The position numbers were made by a program, and so were the translations under genes. The notes under the pieces were generated by a model. The model did no database searches and had not been told where the DNA came from. It saw only the letters and a list, made by a program, of their open reading frames with translations. A DNA stretch of 64,000 nucleotides from the NCBI GenBank assembly GCA_963930775.1, contig OZ005699.1, positions 2,191,501-2,255,500 on the forward strand. The letters run 5' to 3'. The first letter of the stretch is position 1, and each line of letters opens with the position of its first letter. The DNA is from Cliona cf. orientalis. Its lineage: Eukaryota > Porifera > Demospongiae > Clionaida > Clionaidae. Below are positions 1 through 13,467 of the stretch, piece after piece.

Positions 1-375
1 GCCTTTCATGCCACTGATTGCTCAACTGATATTCAGAAGCTAATAGCTAATAGCTATATGGAATAAACTGGAAGGTTTATTTTAATAGAATTAGCTAGCT
101 AATGACCACACACACACATTAATTTTATTGGCACAGTATTAAGTCATGTTTAGCTCGGATTTGTAATGTGTGACATAATAATATTACACACATGCATATA
201 GCTATACACCATTGGACAGAGTTATGGACTTTATAATCTTGACTCAGTATAATTTTGGACATTTCAGTATAGCTAGTAGCTAAAAATATACATGCAAAGG
301 TATAGACCTATACTGTAGTAATTATACTATTCCTCCAGCATCGTGAGCTAGCTGGCTACATAAAACTGCAGTGTC
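1..375. other. 3' flank of receptor copy A
   Basis: This AT-rich stretch lies downstream of the stop of the minus-strand receptor. I see no coding exon, RNA gene or clear repeat in it. Confidence 0.5.
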
Positions 376-3300
376 CTAAGACTTAGTCTCTTTCAGCTCT
401 GTCGTCATCAGAGGTTGCTTATCTTGTCCGGCATCATTTCTATCGCCTATGAGTTCCCTGAGACGCTGGGTCTTCACCATCAAGTACTTATTATCTTTCT
501 GCAGAGGTCATTAAATAAAATGTTACAGTTTATGGAGTTAGAATTGCTAGCTACTGGGGATATTATTTGAAATGGCTTACCAATTTTTGCTCAAAAGGTT
601 TGGGTTTTCTTGAAAGGAGCGATGGTTTTCGTCCATCTGAATCCTAGAAATGAGATATTAATGCACTTTGAAATTGTATCTCTTAGCAATATTAAAATAT
701 ATTAACAGAATGGCTGAATTCTCTAACACATTCCCACGCACAGGAATCACATAACAATAATAAAAAAAAATCATGTGATCATGCATATTAATTTTGGAGA
801 AGAAGTTCGATCAGTGATGTTGGAAGTATGTGCACTGGGTGTTGGATTTGTAATTTGGACTGATTTTCATGCAGTCAGTTGGTTCATGGTATAAGATGTT
901 TCAATTATTCTGTGGTATATAATTATATACATGCATGTGTATTATTATGTATCAATTCTTACTCTCTGCACTAGTGGGTTGCTTGTTGTGGCTTGTGGTG
1001 ATGCCTCTCCAGACCCTATGCCAGCAAAAGCAAGTAGTGGTGTAGTTGCTGCTCCAAAGCCTTTATTGAGGACATCCTGTGTGTCAGTTGTAGCAATTTG
1101 AAAAAGTAATCTTATTTTTACCAGTGCGTATGAGAATACTGGTCATCAAGTAATATTCTCCTCACAAATTTTTAATGATGATGAGACAAATAATAATATT
1201 ATTGTATCCAATAATAAATGCATAATATGTGTGCTACATCCCCAGGCTCACTGTCTATTCAATGGTAACTCTCTCTCATGTCTTTTTTAATACAAAGTTG
1301 AGAACAATGGCTTTAATATTGTGGGAGTCCCCTTCTCCCATGAATTGTATTTGCCCCCGAAAGTTTGCCACTAGGAGTTTGCCCCAGCCCTCCTGAAATA
1401 AACTCCAGGAGGTTAGCTATAGTACATGTATAATAGGCGCCATCATCTAAATGTATTAATATGGCTATAATGAACCACTGTCACCTGACATAATAATATA
1501 ATTGTGTATAGATACATACCATATCCTCTGGTTCGAGCCATGCACACCACCAGCCATAACTTATCTACAAGTGAAGAAGATGAAATGTAAACTTTGCATG
1601 CGTTGCACATCTGGAATTATCTTTATCACAATCTAAGCCATTAATAATATTATAAACATTGTCACAGTGCAGTACAGTACATGTATTTTAATGATAATGC
1701 CCATGGGCTCTCATTCATGATACACAAAATTAATGTCATGCATAGGACTATCATTATTATAATTATGTGCAGACTTAAAATAATTATTAGTGCCCATGGG
1801 CTCTTATTCATGGTACAATGTACATGTACATGTAGCTATACACATTCTATACTCACCCCAAGAACAACAACCACAACAATCGCTATGATCAGCAACAGGC
1901 CCAGGATTCCTCCAATGACTCCGCCCACTATGGCAGCAGTATTGTTAGCTGGAAAATAAATTATTAATAATAATGATAATATTATTGTCAGTGCAGAAAG
2001 ATTAAAACGTTATATCAAATCATTATTATTATCGCCTTTGTCTCCATGCACCACTAACAGATCATATCTGCGAGGCTTACCAGGCATGCACACATGCATA
2101 AGTTGGTAAACCTTAAAAAATTCAGCATAATAAATAATTATTTAATATCAGACACATTTAGCTAGTAAAGTATTCATGCTTATGTGTCATACCAAGGGCT
2201 TATAGACTCCTAAAGATCTTGGTCATACTCACTCGGTTGCCTGCATCCAGTCATATCCACGAACTCTTCCTCATTCATCAGCACAGTCACCGTAGAATTG
2301 ATGTCCAGCCTCACCACACCATCACTGCCATTGGCCTCAATATCCAAAGCCTCCACACTGCTGTAGGCCTCCCTCTGATTATTAGCCTCAGTGCACAATG
2401 ACGCACTATCGTCACTCATGATGTTAAGATCAAATCTTTCCATTGCAGTCGAACCAGTTAGAGTGAGTATAATAGCACAGCCCCTCGCCTGGGAACTGCC
2501 GGCAAAGGAACAGCGAAGAAATAGACGATTCTTGAAGAAGATAGCTTCTGCTCTCTGAACATCAGTAGTGTCTGAAATTAGTTATGAAACTAGTAGACTA
2601 TTATAGGTCACAGTTTTTATTACCACTTGTATATATCTAGCCTGTTCAGGTGTACAAATGTATACTCCACGTACATGCATGTGACCAAACAAAAGGAACA
2701 GCCACTTGAACTACCTGTCCACTAATTATTATTATGCATATTATTATAATATTATTATACCGTGGCATGCAGCTACTAGAATTAATTTTATGGATTTCAT
2801 GCAGGTGTAGGGTAGGGCAAGATTTTCTACACATTTCATTTATTAGCAAAAATTCTGCCTTATCCTCTGTAGGAAAGCTCATGTTTTGGTAAGCATGACA
2901 TAATCACACAAGCAATTCTTAGCTTTGATCCAGTGACGGTCAATAGCTATCTGAAACATATGAAGGGCAAAACCATATACGCTCAAAGAACTCTATAAGC
3001 CCTTGATAGTATACTTACTAAAGGCGGTGATATCTGATTCTTTGCAAGTGATATTGTTGCAGGCGGTGACGGTGAGATTAAAGGAGCCATCCAGAGTGAC
3101 TCCTGGTAGAGTTGTCTCATTCAATTCCAGACGAACTCTACCGTCTTTTTTGATACTATTATCGTCAAATATATGTATCACACAAGCCGATACATTGTCC
3201 ACTTTTATTGAATAGTTGCTCAAGGGATACCTCATGTTGCACGGCATTACCGGCTGTAGTAGAAAAGAGAGACGAGAGAAGCACCGTAAATTAATCATAG

Positions 3301-4404
3301 AGCTAGCAATTTTAATCACAATGAAAGCAGCACAACCTTTCTTTAATACTGGTGACCACTGTACTAATATACCCACCATGATTTTGCAGGAAGATATGAA
3401 TAGATGATCCCAGCTTATTATAAATCATACAATAATGCATGGAGAACCCTATAACTATAATATTATAGCTGATAGATATTATACTACATTGGTATCCTTA
3501 CAAGGAATGAAATCTCGATCAATAATGGGTCAAGGTTAACTCGCTCCACCTTCAGCGTATCACTGACAATTCTTATATCAATAGCTGTATATAATCATAA
3601 TATCATACCGTCAGTACTTATCACCTTAGGATCCAGTTAGGAGGCATCCCCAAAATATATTAAGTTTATACTCCTCTTCTTGATCTCATGCTAGGTTTAA
3701 TTAATTTTGGCTATAAAATTTGCCGCATTTGAAGGAGCCATACCCCACTTATCTCCTTAACGTCATGGGCTCATGGGCTCATGGGCTCAATCTACTCTCA
3801 CCCCACATAATTTCACTAATAATACATAATACTTCGCTATAAATTCTATTTGGATGCCCCTTTATATTATCCAATATCTTACACAGTGGTATTGAATCCA
3901 TAATTGTTGTTAATTGTGCAGAACCAGCGTCATTACTACTGCTGACCGAGAGCTCAAACATGATGCAATCATCGCCTGCATTCAGGAGCCGATCTTGAAG
4001 GAACTGGAGAGATACAGACGTTTCGTTGGTAGTCAAGTACTGATTATAGATGGTCATGCTTTCATCGGTGCTGTTGATGATGACCGTGTAATCGACTGCA
4101 ACTTCGATTGGGACATTTCTGGGTCTGTCCCATTGTAGGATGAGGTCTTTGTCCATTGGTACCAGCTGCAGCTTATCCATCATGATGGCATTTGGTCGAT
4201 CTGCATGCACACAAGAAGAGATAGAGTAATGATTGACTACTGTAGATGCATGCACACTCACAAAATGCATGTTGTAAACGCATGCATCACAATAATATTA
4301 TATTATGCACTATTTGTTGGCATTAGCAAACCACTGTTGCCAGCTATCAGTGAGTGTATAACTATTAATAATTACGTGTGTGCGTGTGCGTGCGTACATG
4401 TGAC

Positions 4405-4441
<37 letters not shown>

Positions 4442-6087
4442 TATATCACTTTTTACTGCATATATCCACAACTGTTTTAAGTAACACTTTGCTTATCACA
4501 ATGGTATCTTATCATTATTATCCTGATATAAGTATACAAGAATACAATTCCCAAATTGGCTTGGTGGCTAGTTTCACATTGACCATAATCAGAGACCTAC
4601 ATCACAAAAATCCGATAGTAGCTACTAGTATCACTGTATCCATGTCTCCAACAACTCTCTGACTCACCATAAAATATGACAAAGTATGGTTCCGGTGGTT
4701 TTTTAGGGTTGTTCAGCCTGCCTCGATAAATTGCAACACACTGGACTGGAATCGGCCCCTCATCTCTTTGCCAGGCTTGTTCTGACACAACCAGTGTAGT
4801 GATAATTACAGTATTATTAGTAGGCCATGGGTCAATGTAGATCCCTCGACGAGTGAAATCCATAAACTGTTCATTAGTGATAATTTGCTCTCCTCCAACC
4901 TCCCATGTGAGGATAGGTCCTCCCGGCGTGGCAATGGAACAGTTGTAAGTGGCATTTCCAGTCAAATTGTTCAATGGTCTGTAGAGATTCATTTCTGGGT
5001 AGACGGCTGTAGGGGCATGACGAGATCATGTGATGGCATTATGATGAATTATTATTTTTCATTGAGAGAAATAATGCCAGATTGGTGTAACAAGATCTAG
5101 CTCGTAGCTATCAATATGACGAATACCCAATCAAGAAGTTTGCTGAAACACCATGTGATGATCTACAAATAACAGGGTTTTGCCCTGAGTGATAGTCACA
5201 CTTAGCTAAATTACTATCAAACTGCATACCTAGTACCGGATTGGGAGGGGCCTGGGGATGAGGCTACGGGTATACATGCGTGGTGATCTGGGAATCCCTA
5301 TATTCTGGATACCTGGGACAGTTTTAAGTGTCCTGATTAAAGGAAGGATCCTCATTTCAGGGATAGTTTTTCTATAGCTGGGACCATGCATAGCATCCTG
5401 ATTAAGGGAGATGTCGTCATTTCAGGGGTATCCTATATTATTATGCAGGGTTCCACTGTATAGCCTTCAGGTTTAAATTTGTCTATACCCCTGGTAGCTA
5501 CCATTTTGATTATGCAAGATGTAGCTAGCATGCGACATTAATAGCTACATATTGGAGTCGATTGTGACCGATATTAGAGACATCATCAGAGTCAGCATGC
5601 ATGTTCTGCCGCATGCAAATCAAATTAGCCCACCAAGATCTATCCATGGATCCAAATTAATATAGGTGATCTCCCAGACTCTACTGAGTCTCTCCGCATA
5701 CTATGCTATCACTTAGCCTGCCCACCAAGCCCTTTGAAGACCTGCAGGGGACGAGGCTAAGTTAGGCCACTAGATTCACTGACATCGGCTCATGCATGCA
5801 TGTAGTATGCATACCCCTCAAAGCCTATAATAATCTTGATCCACTGAGTAACTATGTATTCCTCATCTCTCCGATCTGGTTCGCCCAGCGCTGCTTATGA
5901 TTATATTAATTGACACAAATTAGAATATCCTAGCTAGTAATTAATAACTTAATAATTATTACTCGTTAATATAATTCATCGCTGTCAGCTTACTTTGTTC
6001 ATCAACTGTATGCGTCCCCATGATGAGCATGGCGAAGATACTCAGCGAGATCGATATCGAAGCAAACGAACGTAGCTGCAAACTCAT
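376..6087 (-). CDS. Ig/FN3 single-pass membrane receptor, tandem copy A
   Basis: Eleven exons join in frame to 614 residues: 5994-6087, 4668-5006, 3883-4200, 3502-3584, 3019-3253, 2233-2571, 1857-1948, 1520-1564, 963-1076, 581-643 and 376-498. The start at 6087 opens a hydrophobic signal peptide (SIFAMLIMG core). Residues 32-144 look like an Ig-like domain with several N-glycosylation sites. Residues 145-250 and 279-356 are FN3-like (LQWDRP and TVTACN strands). Residues 357-469 form a cysteine-containing domain I cannot name. The membrane helix lies at about 475-500 (GGVIGGILGLLLIIAIV). The cytoplasmic tail of about 110 residues is basic and Ser/Thr-rich and ends KETKS. It is probably a cell-surface adhesion or recognition receptor; ligand and pathway are unknown. 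Copy B follows upstream on the same strand. Confidence 0.8.
4408..4440 (+). repeat. (GT)n microsatellite
   Basis: A TG dinucleotide run of about 32 bases lies in the first intron of receptor A. Confidence 0.9.
5290..5462. mobile_element. GTTCCACTGTA repeat family, copy 1
   Basis: It ends GGGTTCCACTGTATA and contains AGTGTCCTGATTAAAGGAAG and CATTTCAGGG blocks shared with copies at 9851 and 12168. It lies in the first intron of receptor A. Confidence 0.55.
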
Positions 6088-7550
6088 GGCGTCCAGCTGC
6101 AGGTTCTGAGTCGTTCCAAACGATTGACTCGTGGTGCGGCCGCGGTTTTTACGAGCTAGATGAAAATTAATTATAATTCACTGTAGTTTAACCTATTAAG
6201 GTACCATTAAATTGCGTGGGCGTGAGGTGGGGGATATGACACCTAAACCACATCAAAGTCATTAGTGAGGTGCATGTTGTGTAACCACGCCCTTTTAATT
6301 GCACAGGTCTCAGGGGTGTGGCTGCTAGAGCCGGAAGTGTTCATTTAATATCCTCCATGGACCGGAAGCCGAGCCGGAAGGGAGGGGCCAGGCCACGCCC
6401 AAAACAGCCCCACCCTGTTCCCCAAGGACCACCATTCTCAATCAAGTGCCTACTAACCACCGGATGTCCACCGGAAGCCCACAATCAATCCCAATTAAAA
6501 CACACAGCTTCCTCAAGGCCAAAACACACACAAACACTTGGAGGCCGTTCTGCCACACCGCCCACGCAAGAGCTCACCTCATTTCCTGTGTGGGCGGAGT
6601 AACAACACGTCATCGCAACCACATCCGCTTCAAACCATCGTCAGCTTCCGTCCAGCCGTACAGGCCCCTCGATCGCACCGCCGTACAGTGCCTCATTAAC
6701 AGACATGGCCTCACCTTTGACCTCCTGCCACGCCCCCAAAGCCTCCCCGCGGGGTTCAAAGGTCACCACCGCTTCCGGGACACGCCCACCTATCGCCGAG
6801 GCCAAGTCCCAGGCGCCGATGTCCAAGCACTGGCCCGTGAAGCCACGCCCAATCGGAAGCAATAAAACCTGCATTAATGCACACGCACACACTCCCTCCA
6901 CACAGTGCCAGGAACACGCCCACATGCTTAATTAGGCCTAATAAGCTTTTTTTTTTTTTTTTTTAAGTCGTTGCGGTTAATAGTTAAGAAAGAATGCTTT
7001 GATCTTGCTTTGATGTGGGCAATTACCGGCCTTTTCTTCAGGGGCCACTTCCGGTCGCTAATTACACGCGCATAATCATCCCTGGCCGATTCTGGACACG
7101 CCCACCTTCGACCAAAAGCACTCGTATGGCCTCTTCGGCCACGCCCCTTCACGATTCGCTAATTGAATTAGCCATTCCTGACGCTCACGCCCACGCAATT
7201 AAATGGTACCTTAAAGTAGGGCACAAACCGCAGCATAATAATACTATGCCACTAGACATGATTTTCCTCCCACGTGCACCACAACTACGTATCCAAATGC
7301 TTCATCACAAGAATCTTCCTTAGCCGGGTGCAACCTTGAAATGGGTATAGGTCGATCCGTGTACCTGCCTAACCACGCCCACTACGGAAATACCAAGCGC
7401 ATGCGCTTCTCATTTGCATATTATTATTGGACATCATTAAAATTAATTTTATAGCTAAAAAGATGCAAAAGTACCTATAGAATACATTCTGCTGCAGTAA
7501 TTATACTATTCCTTCAGCATCGTGAGCTGGCTACATGAAGCTGCAGTTCC
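6088..7550. promoter_or_regulatory. GC-elevated spacer between the two receptor genes
   Basis: This is the 5' flank of receptor A and the 3' flank of receptor B. From about 6300 to 7400 the base composition rises sharply. The 8-mer CCACGCCC or its core recurs many times in the same orientation, for example near 6394, 6728, 6844, 7139 and 7374. Several overlapping frames are open on both strands (for example 6446-6865 plus and 6641-6925 minus), as expected in GC-rich DNA. A minus-strand stretch at 6650-6860 looks somewhat protein-like, but I recognise no family. A T18 run lies at about 6947. It may be regulatory; an unrecognised exon cannot be excluded. Confidence 0.35.
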
Positions 7551-10500
7551 CTAAGTTTCTGTTGTCATCAGAGGTTGTGTCTCATGTCCGGCATCGTTTC
7601 TATTGCCTATGAGTTCCCTGAGACACTGGGTCTTCACCATCAAGTACTTATTATCTTTCTGCAGAGGTCATTAAATAAAATGTTACTGTTTATGAAATTA
7701 GATTCTCACCTATTATTTTGAAAATTGCTTACCAATTTTTGCTCAAAAGGTTTGGGTTTTCTTGAAAAGCGTGATGATTTTCGTCCAGCTGAATCCTAGA
7801 AATGAGATAATGCACTTTAACAATAAATAACAGAATAGCTGAATTCTCTAACACATTCCCACATACAATGACATAATAATAAAAAAAAATCATGCAATCA
7901 TACATTGTCAGATTAATTTTGGAGAAGAATTTTGATCAGTGATGTTGGAAGTATGTACACTGGGTGTTGGATTTGTATATTATAGTTCGGACTAATTTTC
8001 CAAAAATGGCAATCAGTGGTTCATGGTATAAGTCAGTGGTATATACAATGTCATGACAATTGTATGTATCAATTCTTACTGTCTGCAGTAGTGGGTTGCT
8101 TGTTGCGGGTTGTGGAGATGCCTCTCTCTCTCCAGCTACTGACGTACGAGCAGACCCTACGCCAGCAACAGCAAGTAGCGGCGTAGTTACTGCTCCAAAG
8201 CCTTTCTTGAGGACATCCTGTGTGTCAGTTGCAGCAAAAAGTAAATTATATTTTTTACACGTGCACATATGAGTACTGATCATCTAGTAATATTCTCCTC
8301 ACAATCTTTAATGGTAAGACAAATAATAATTATTGTGACCAGCAACAAAAATCAGTTATTTCATCCCCAGGCTTCACTGTCTATTCACTAGCAACTCTCT
8401 CTCACATCTTGTCTACTATAAAGCTGACAGCAATGGCTTTAATATGGGTTCCTCTTCTCCCATGGATTGTATTTGCCCCCCCCCCCCCCCCCCCCCCCCG
8501 AAAGTTTGCCACTAGGAGTTTGCCCACCCCTTGAGCAAAATCCAGAAATAAACTCCAGGAGGTTAGTACATGCATAATAGGCGCCATCATCTAAATGTAT
8601 ATGGTCATAATGAACCACTGTCACCTGACATAATAATAATATTGTGTGTTTTTTTATAGACATACCATATCCTCTGGCTCGAGCCATGCACACCACCAGC
8701 CATAAATTATCTGTAAGTGAAGAAGAATATTAAACTGAAAAAGTAAACTTTGCGTTGCACAGCTGGAATGTTTTTATCACATAGATAATGCCCATGGGCT
8801 CTCATTCATGACTCATGAATAGGGCTATCATTATACACGTGGAGACTTAAAGTTAGTGCCCATGGGCTCTTATTCATGGTACAATATATATACTCACCCC
8901 AAGAACGACAACAACAACAATCGCTATGATAAGCAACAGGCCCAGGATTCCTCCAATGACTCCGCCCACTATGGCAGCAGTGTTGTCAGCTGGAAAACGA
9001 TATAATTTATCCGTACAGTAACTGTGCAGAAAGATTAAAAATTTACATTTATTGCCTGTACTAGTACTAGCTCTTATGCACTACTAATGGCTCACATCCA
9101 CGGGGTTTAGCAGGCACACATGTATCTAAAATCAAATTTGGCAAACCTTAAAAAATCCACCATAATAATAATAATACATGTACCACTATGTAGATTGAAA
9201 TGCACAACACATTACACTCTTGTTAGTGTTCATGTTTATGTGTCACACTCACTCGGTTGCCTGCATCCAGTCATGTCCACAAACTCTCCTTCATTCATCA
9301 GTACAGTCACCGTAGAATTGATATCCAGCCTCACCACACCATCACTGCCATTGGCCTCAATATCCAAAGCCTCCACACTGCTATAGGCCTCCCTCTGGTT
9401 GTTGGCCTCAGCGCACAGTGACGCACTACTGTCACTCATGATGTTAAGATCAAATCTTTCTGTTTCAGTCGAACCAGTTAGAGTGAGTATGACAGCACAG
9501 CCCCTCGCCTGGGAACTGCCAGCAAAGGAACAGCGAAGAAAGAGACGGTTCTCAAAAAAGATGACTTCTGCTCTCTGAACATCACTAGTGTCTGAGTAAT
9601 GGAAATTAGCAACTTTACTGAAAGAGCAGTGTTCTCCCCAGGCGAAATTTAAGACTGATAGTAGCTAGGGCCTAGTTGGGTGCCATGCCCACATCATAGC
9701 TTATGGATTAGCACTAGCTATTCCCACATCAAAGGGAATTCTAAACTGAAGGCTTGTTGGGCCAACATGCCTCAGGTATGCTGGGGAGAACACTGAAGAA
9801 CGACTAGATCACAGTTTAGGTGATTTTCCACTACCTATCACACCTTCAGGTATACAGTGGAGCTCCCTTTATTCCGGACACCGCTTAAAGTGTCCTGATT
9901 AAGGGAAGTGTCTTCATTTCAGAGGTGTCCTTATATTATAGGGGTTCCACTGTATACACTCTATTATATACATGTATGCGCATGAATCAGAAGGTTGACT
10001 TACTGCCCTAGCTAACTGACCATCTAAAGTCAGCAATACGCATTCACACTGAGGCTTATATTACCTATAGCTATCATATATTATAGCTACATGCATATTA
10101 TTATTACATCTAGCAATTAACTTACATAGTGTACTTGGATCTGAAGTTCTGCTTGTGACATCGTTAGTTGCTGTGATGGTGACAGGAAAGGAGCTGTCCA
10201 GAGCGACTCCTGATAGGCTAGTGCTAGGGATGGTTGCTACTACTAGGCCATCGGTCATGGATACGCCCGATTCATCCGGAGTGAAAGTACGAACATCTAC
10301 TCCATTTATAGTCACTGTGTAGTTCCTCAGAGGAAAATTGCCACTACATGACGTCACAGGCTGCAAGAGGGAGAGAGAGGGGGGAGGGGGTAGGGAGGGG
10401 GAGAGTGGGAAAAGAGAGAGAGAGAGGGAGGGGGAGAGTGGGAAGAGAGAGAGAGAGAGAGAGAGGGAGGGGGAGAGAGAAAGAGAGAGGAGGAGGTAGC

Positions 10501-13417
10501 GAGAGAAAGAGAGGGAGGGAGAGGAGAGAGATAATAATAGGAAAGGGGGTTAGGGAGACTGTAAGAGTATTCATATATTCTTAGTAAGGCATATTCACTG
10601 CTAAAGCTATAGCTGTAAGTGCTCGATCACAATTTGCTGACTCATCTAGTACATGTTTACTTACAGGGAAGGACACGCTCACTGTCAAAGGTTGAAGGTC
10701 AACCACCATAGCAGTCAAGGCATTATTGATGTTTGTGACATCAGGAGCTGCAGTTAGAACGGAAAGTACGCAAATTAAACATAAACAGGTGTTGCATTCA
10801 TTAGTGATAAATAACATGCATGTACACAAGATACAATGTAGCTAACGGTAACCTTAGCTACCTTATTTTCATATTATTTGGTCCACTTTACTTACATGTA
10901 CAAGTACATGTACATTGCCACTTTACTGGCCTAAGTGCTCACTATTAGGCACATTTCACACAATAAGCACCTAAGAGAACACCAGTCTTGATGTACGTCC
11001 ACATACTGGCTTGGCTTGCTCAGAGAGTTCCAGCTTCTTGGAGTTACATGTGCATGGTACGTAGTCAAAATCATCATGAGTGACACAAAAAAAATTTGTG
11101 CGACTTCAGATTTAAGAGCATGCAAGCATGTTCACTTACTGGCAAGAATAGCACTTACAATCAACCAGAACTTACGCTATGCACACAATACATGTATTTA
11201 ATTTTGTACAATACTTTTATCTCACATGTATACACCACATTGTACGTGTACTTGCATGAACTCACATATGGGTACAGTGTCGATGATCGTGGCCGCCTCA
11301 CCGACGCCAGCGATGTTCATGGCACTCACAGAAAACGAAAACATGATACATTGCCCCGGGGCTGGACTCAATAACACTTCCAGGAAATGGACCGAAATAA
11401 AAGTGTTGGGTGTCTCGTTGCGAAAGTTCATATTGACGTTGGGATCTGTGCTATTGATGTCCACTATATAGGTGAGTGAAATTGGAATGGACGAGTTGCT
11501 TTCTGGGCGGTCCCATTCCAACGTCAGGGTGGGGTCAGACGGAACGAGTATGAGATTACCAGGGACAGCGGGGAGAGCTGGAAATAAAATACACAAAATA
11601 CAATGCACACATGTACACACATAATAGTAATAATATTACATTGTTTAAATCCCTTGAATTATTGTGGCATGAAACGTTAATTGGCACGTGTACAATTAAT
11701 ATAAACACGACAGCTCTCTAGAACACATACATGTACCTATAGCCTCGTCCCCAGGCCCCAATCAGAAGCGAGGCTAGCACATACCCTGCCCTGCATGTTA
11801 TGTGAGTATTCAGGTCCACATGTACGGTACATGTACGATACATGTACGATACATGTACATGCAAGTCATGAGCAGTCCAGCCGTAGCTAAGTTTGTTATC
11901 TTGTAACTCACGTAGTTATGTCTCAAGTTTATGTAGCTATACTCTAATGACCTTTACGAGTTACAGTCATAATACATGACTAGGTGTGACCAATCAGAGC
12001 TGTGATTCGTACCGTTTCAAGCGATTAGACATGGAGATTTGTTCCTTTCTGTAGCAATGGCTACTAGCTACATGTACATCTTCAGATAATATCATCACGA
12101 AGATGTTTCATGGATAACTATGACAACGATGATAACGATACAACAAGTTATTACTGGTATAATATTATGGTGGAAACCCTCTATTCTGGACACCCTTAGG
12201 ACAGTTTCAAGTGTCCTGATTAATTAAAGGAGGTGTCCTTATTTCAGGTGTAGTTTTGTCCACTTCTCTATGTAGCTGGAACCTTGCTTGGTATCCTGAT
12301 TAAAGGGAGATGTCCTCATTTCAGGGGTGTCCTTATAGAGGGTTCCACTGTATGTAATACCATCTATACATGCATATACACATGTACATGTACAGCAATT
12401 GTGCCACTAAACCAGCACAGCACTAAACCAGGTGTGCAGTAAGCAAAACCATGCAGCTGTACATGTGTACCTACTACCATTACAGGTCTGGGGGGCCATA
12501 TTATATTATGTAACACACATCACAAAAAGGTAGAGCTATTCATAATCTATATCAAAAATATCACTCATGCAGTTCAGGCCGAACAATATTGTGATATCTC
12601 CCTAGCAGTATTACCTACGTGTAAGGCATGTCGCCCAACTAGCCTTCAGTACAGAATTCCCTTTGATGCGGGAAAGGGGATAACCCAAAAGCTTTGATGT
12701 GGCTACAGGCTCCAACCACATCATGCCCTCTTGAATTTTGCTTGGGGAGAACACTGTATCCCTAGGAGATTCAACAGTAGTACTTTCTGGGGCATCACGC
12801 TACAACAATATGAAGTTTGTTGTTAGATTACTTTTTGGCTTCACCATGATTTTGTGATTCTTCCAGCCCTGTACGTCTGGGGCAAGTGGGGGTGTGGTAA
12901 CTTCAGGAAGACAGCAGAAAGATTCCCCCTCTTGGCCATACACAAGTACATGTACATAATCAAGCAGCCAATATCCCTATAACATCGACATATTTATACC
13001 TTTTGATCAATCTTCCCCCTCTTCGGAAAAAAAAAACCTTCCATACTGTGCATCATAATTGCGTGTAACTCAATTCGAGTTAACTTACAGACAGTAACCA
13101 CATTGTAGACGACCCCTCCAACACTGTTAATGCCCCCAATTTCATCAGAAAAGCATTGCACCGTTATATCGTCGTACAACTCTCTGGCCGATTGGGAGAT
13201 CAAAATGGTAGAATTCTGGGCCATTGTATTCGCTGGGTCAATGATGACTCCCAAGTCAGATAGGGTACTGAATTGGGTGGGGCTACGAATCTGTGACCCC
13301 CTGAACTCCCACACGACGGATCTTGAAGCTGGAACTGTGCAGTTATATGTGATATTGTCCGCTGAGTCAAAGGATATGAATTGGTCATTTGCAGGCTCGA
13401 CTGTAAGTATTTCTGGA

Positions 13418-13467
<50 letters not shown>

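Noticed and set aside
1305..1405. Extra receptor A exon after the membrane helix (GLGQTPSGKLSG frame)
   Set aside because: The model closes in phase without it, and the matching acceptor is missing in receptor B.
6965..7160. Possible minus-strand SINE ending in A18
   Set aside because: A box A-like TGGCCGAAGAG is present, but the box B candidate GGTCGAAGG lacks a base of the consensus; evidence too thin.
10344..10584. Ser/Leu/Pro-rich and Arg/Glu/Gly-rich frames
   Set aside because: Low-complexity purine tract between receptor B exons.
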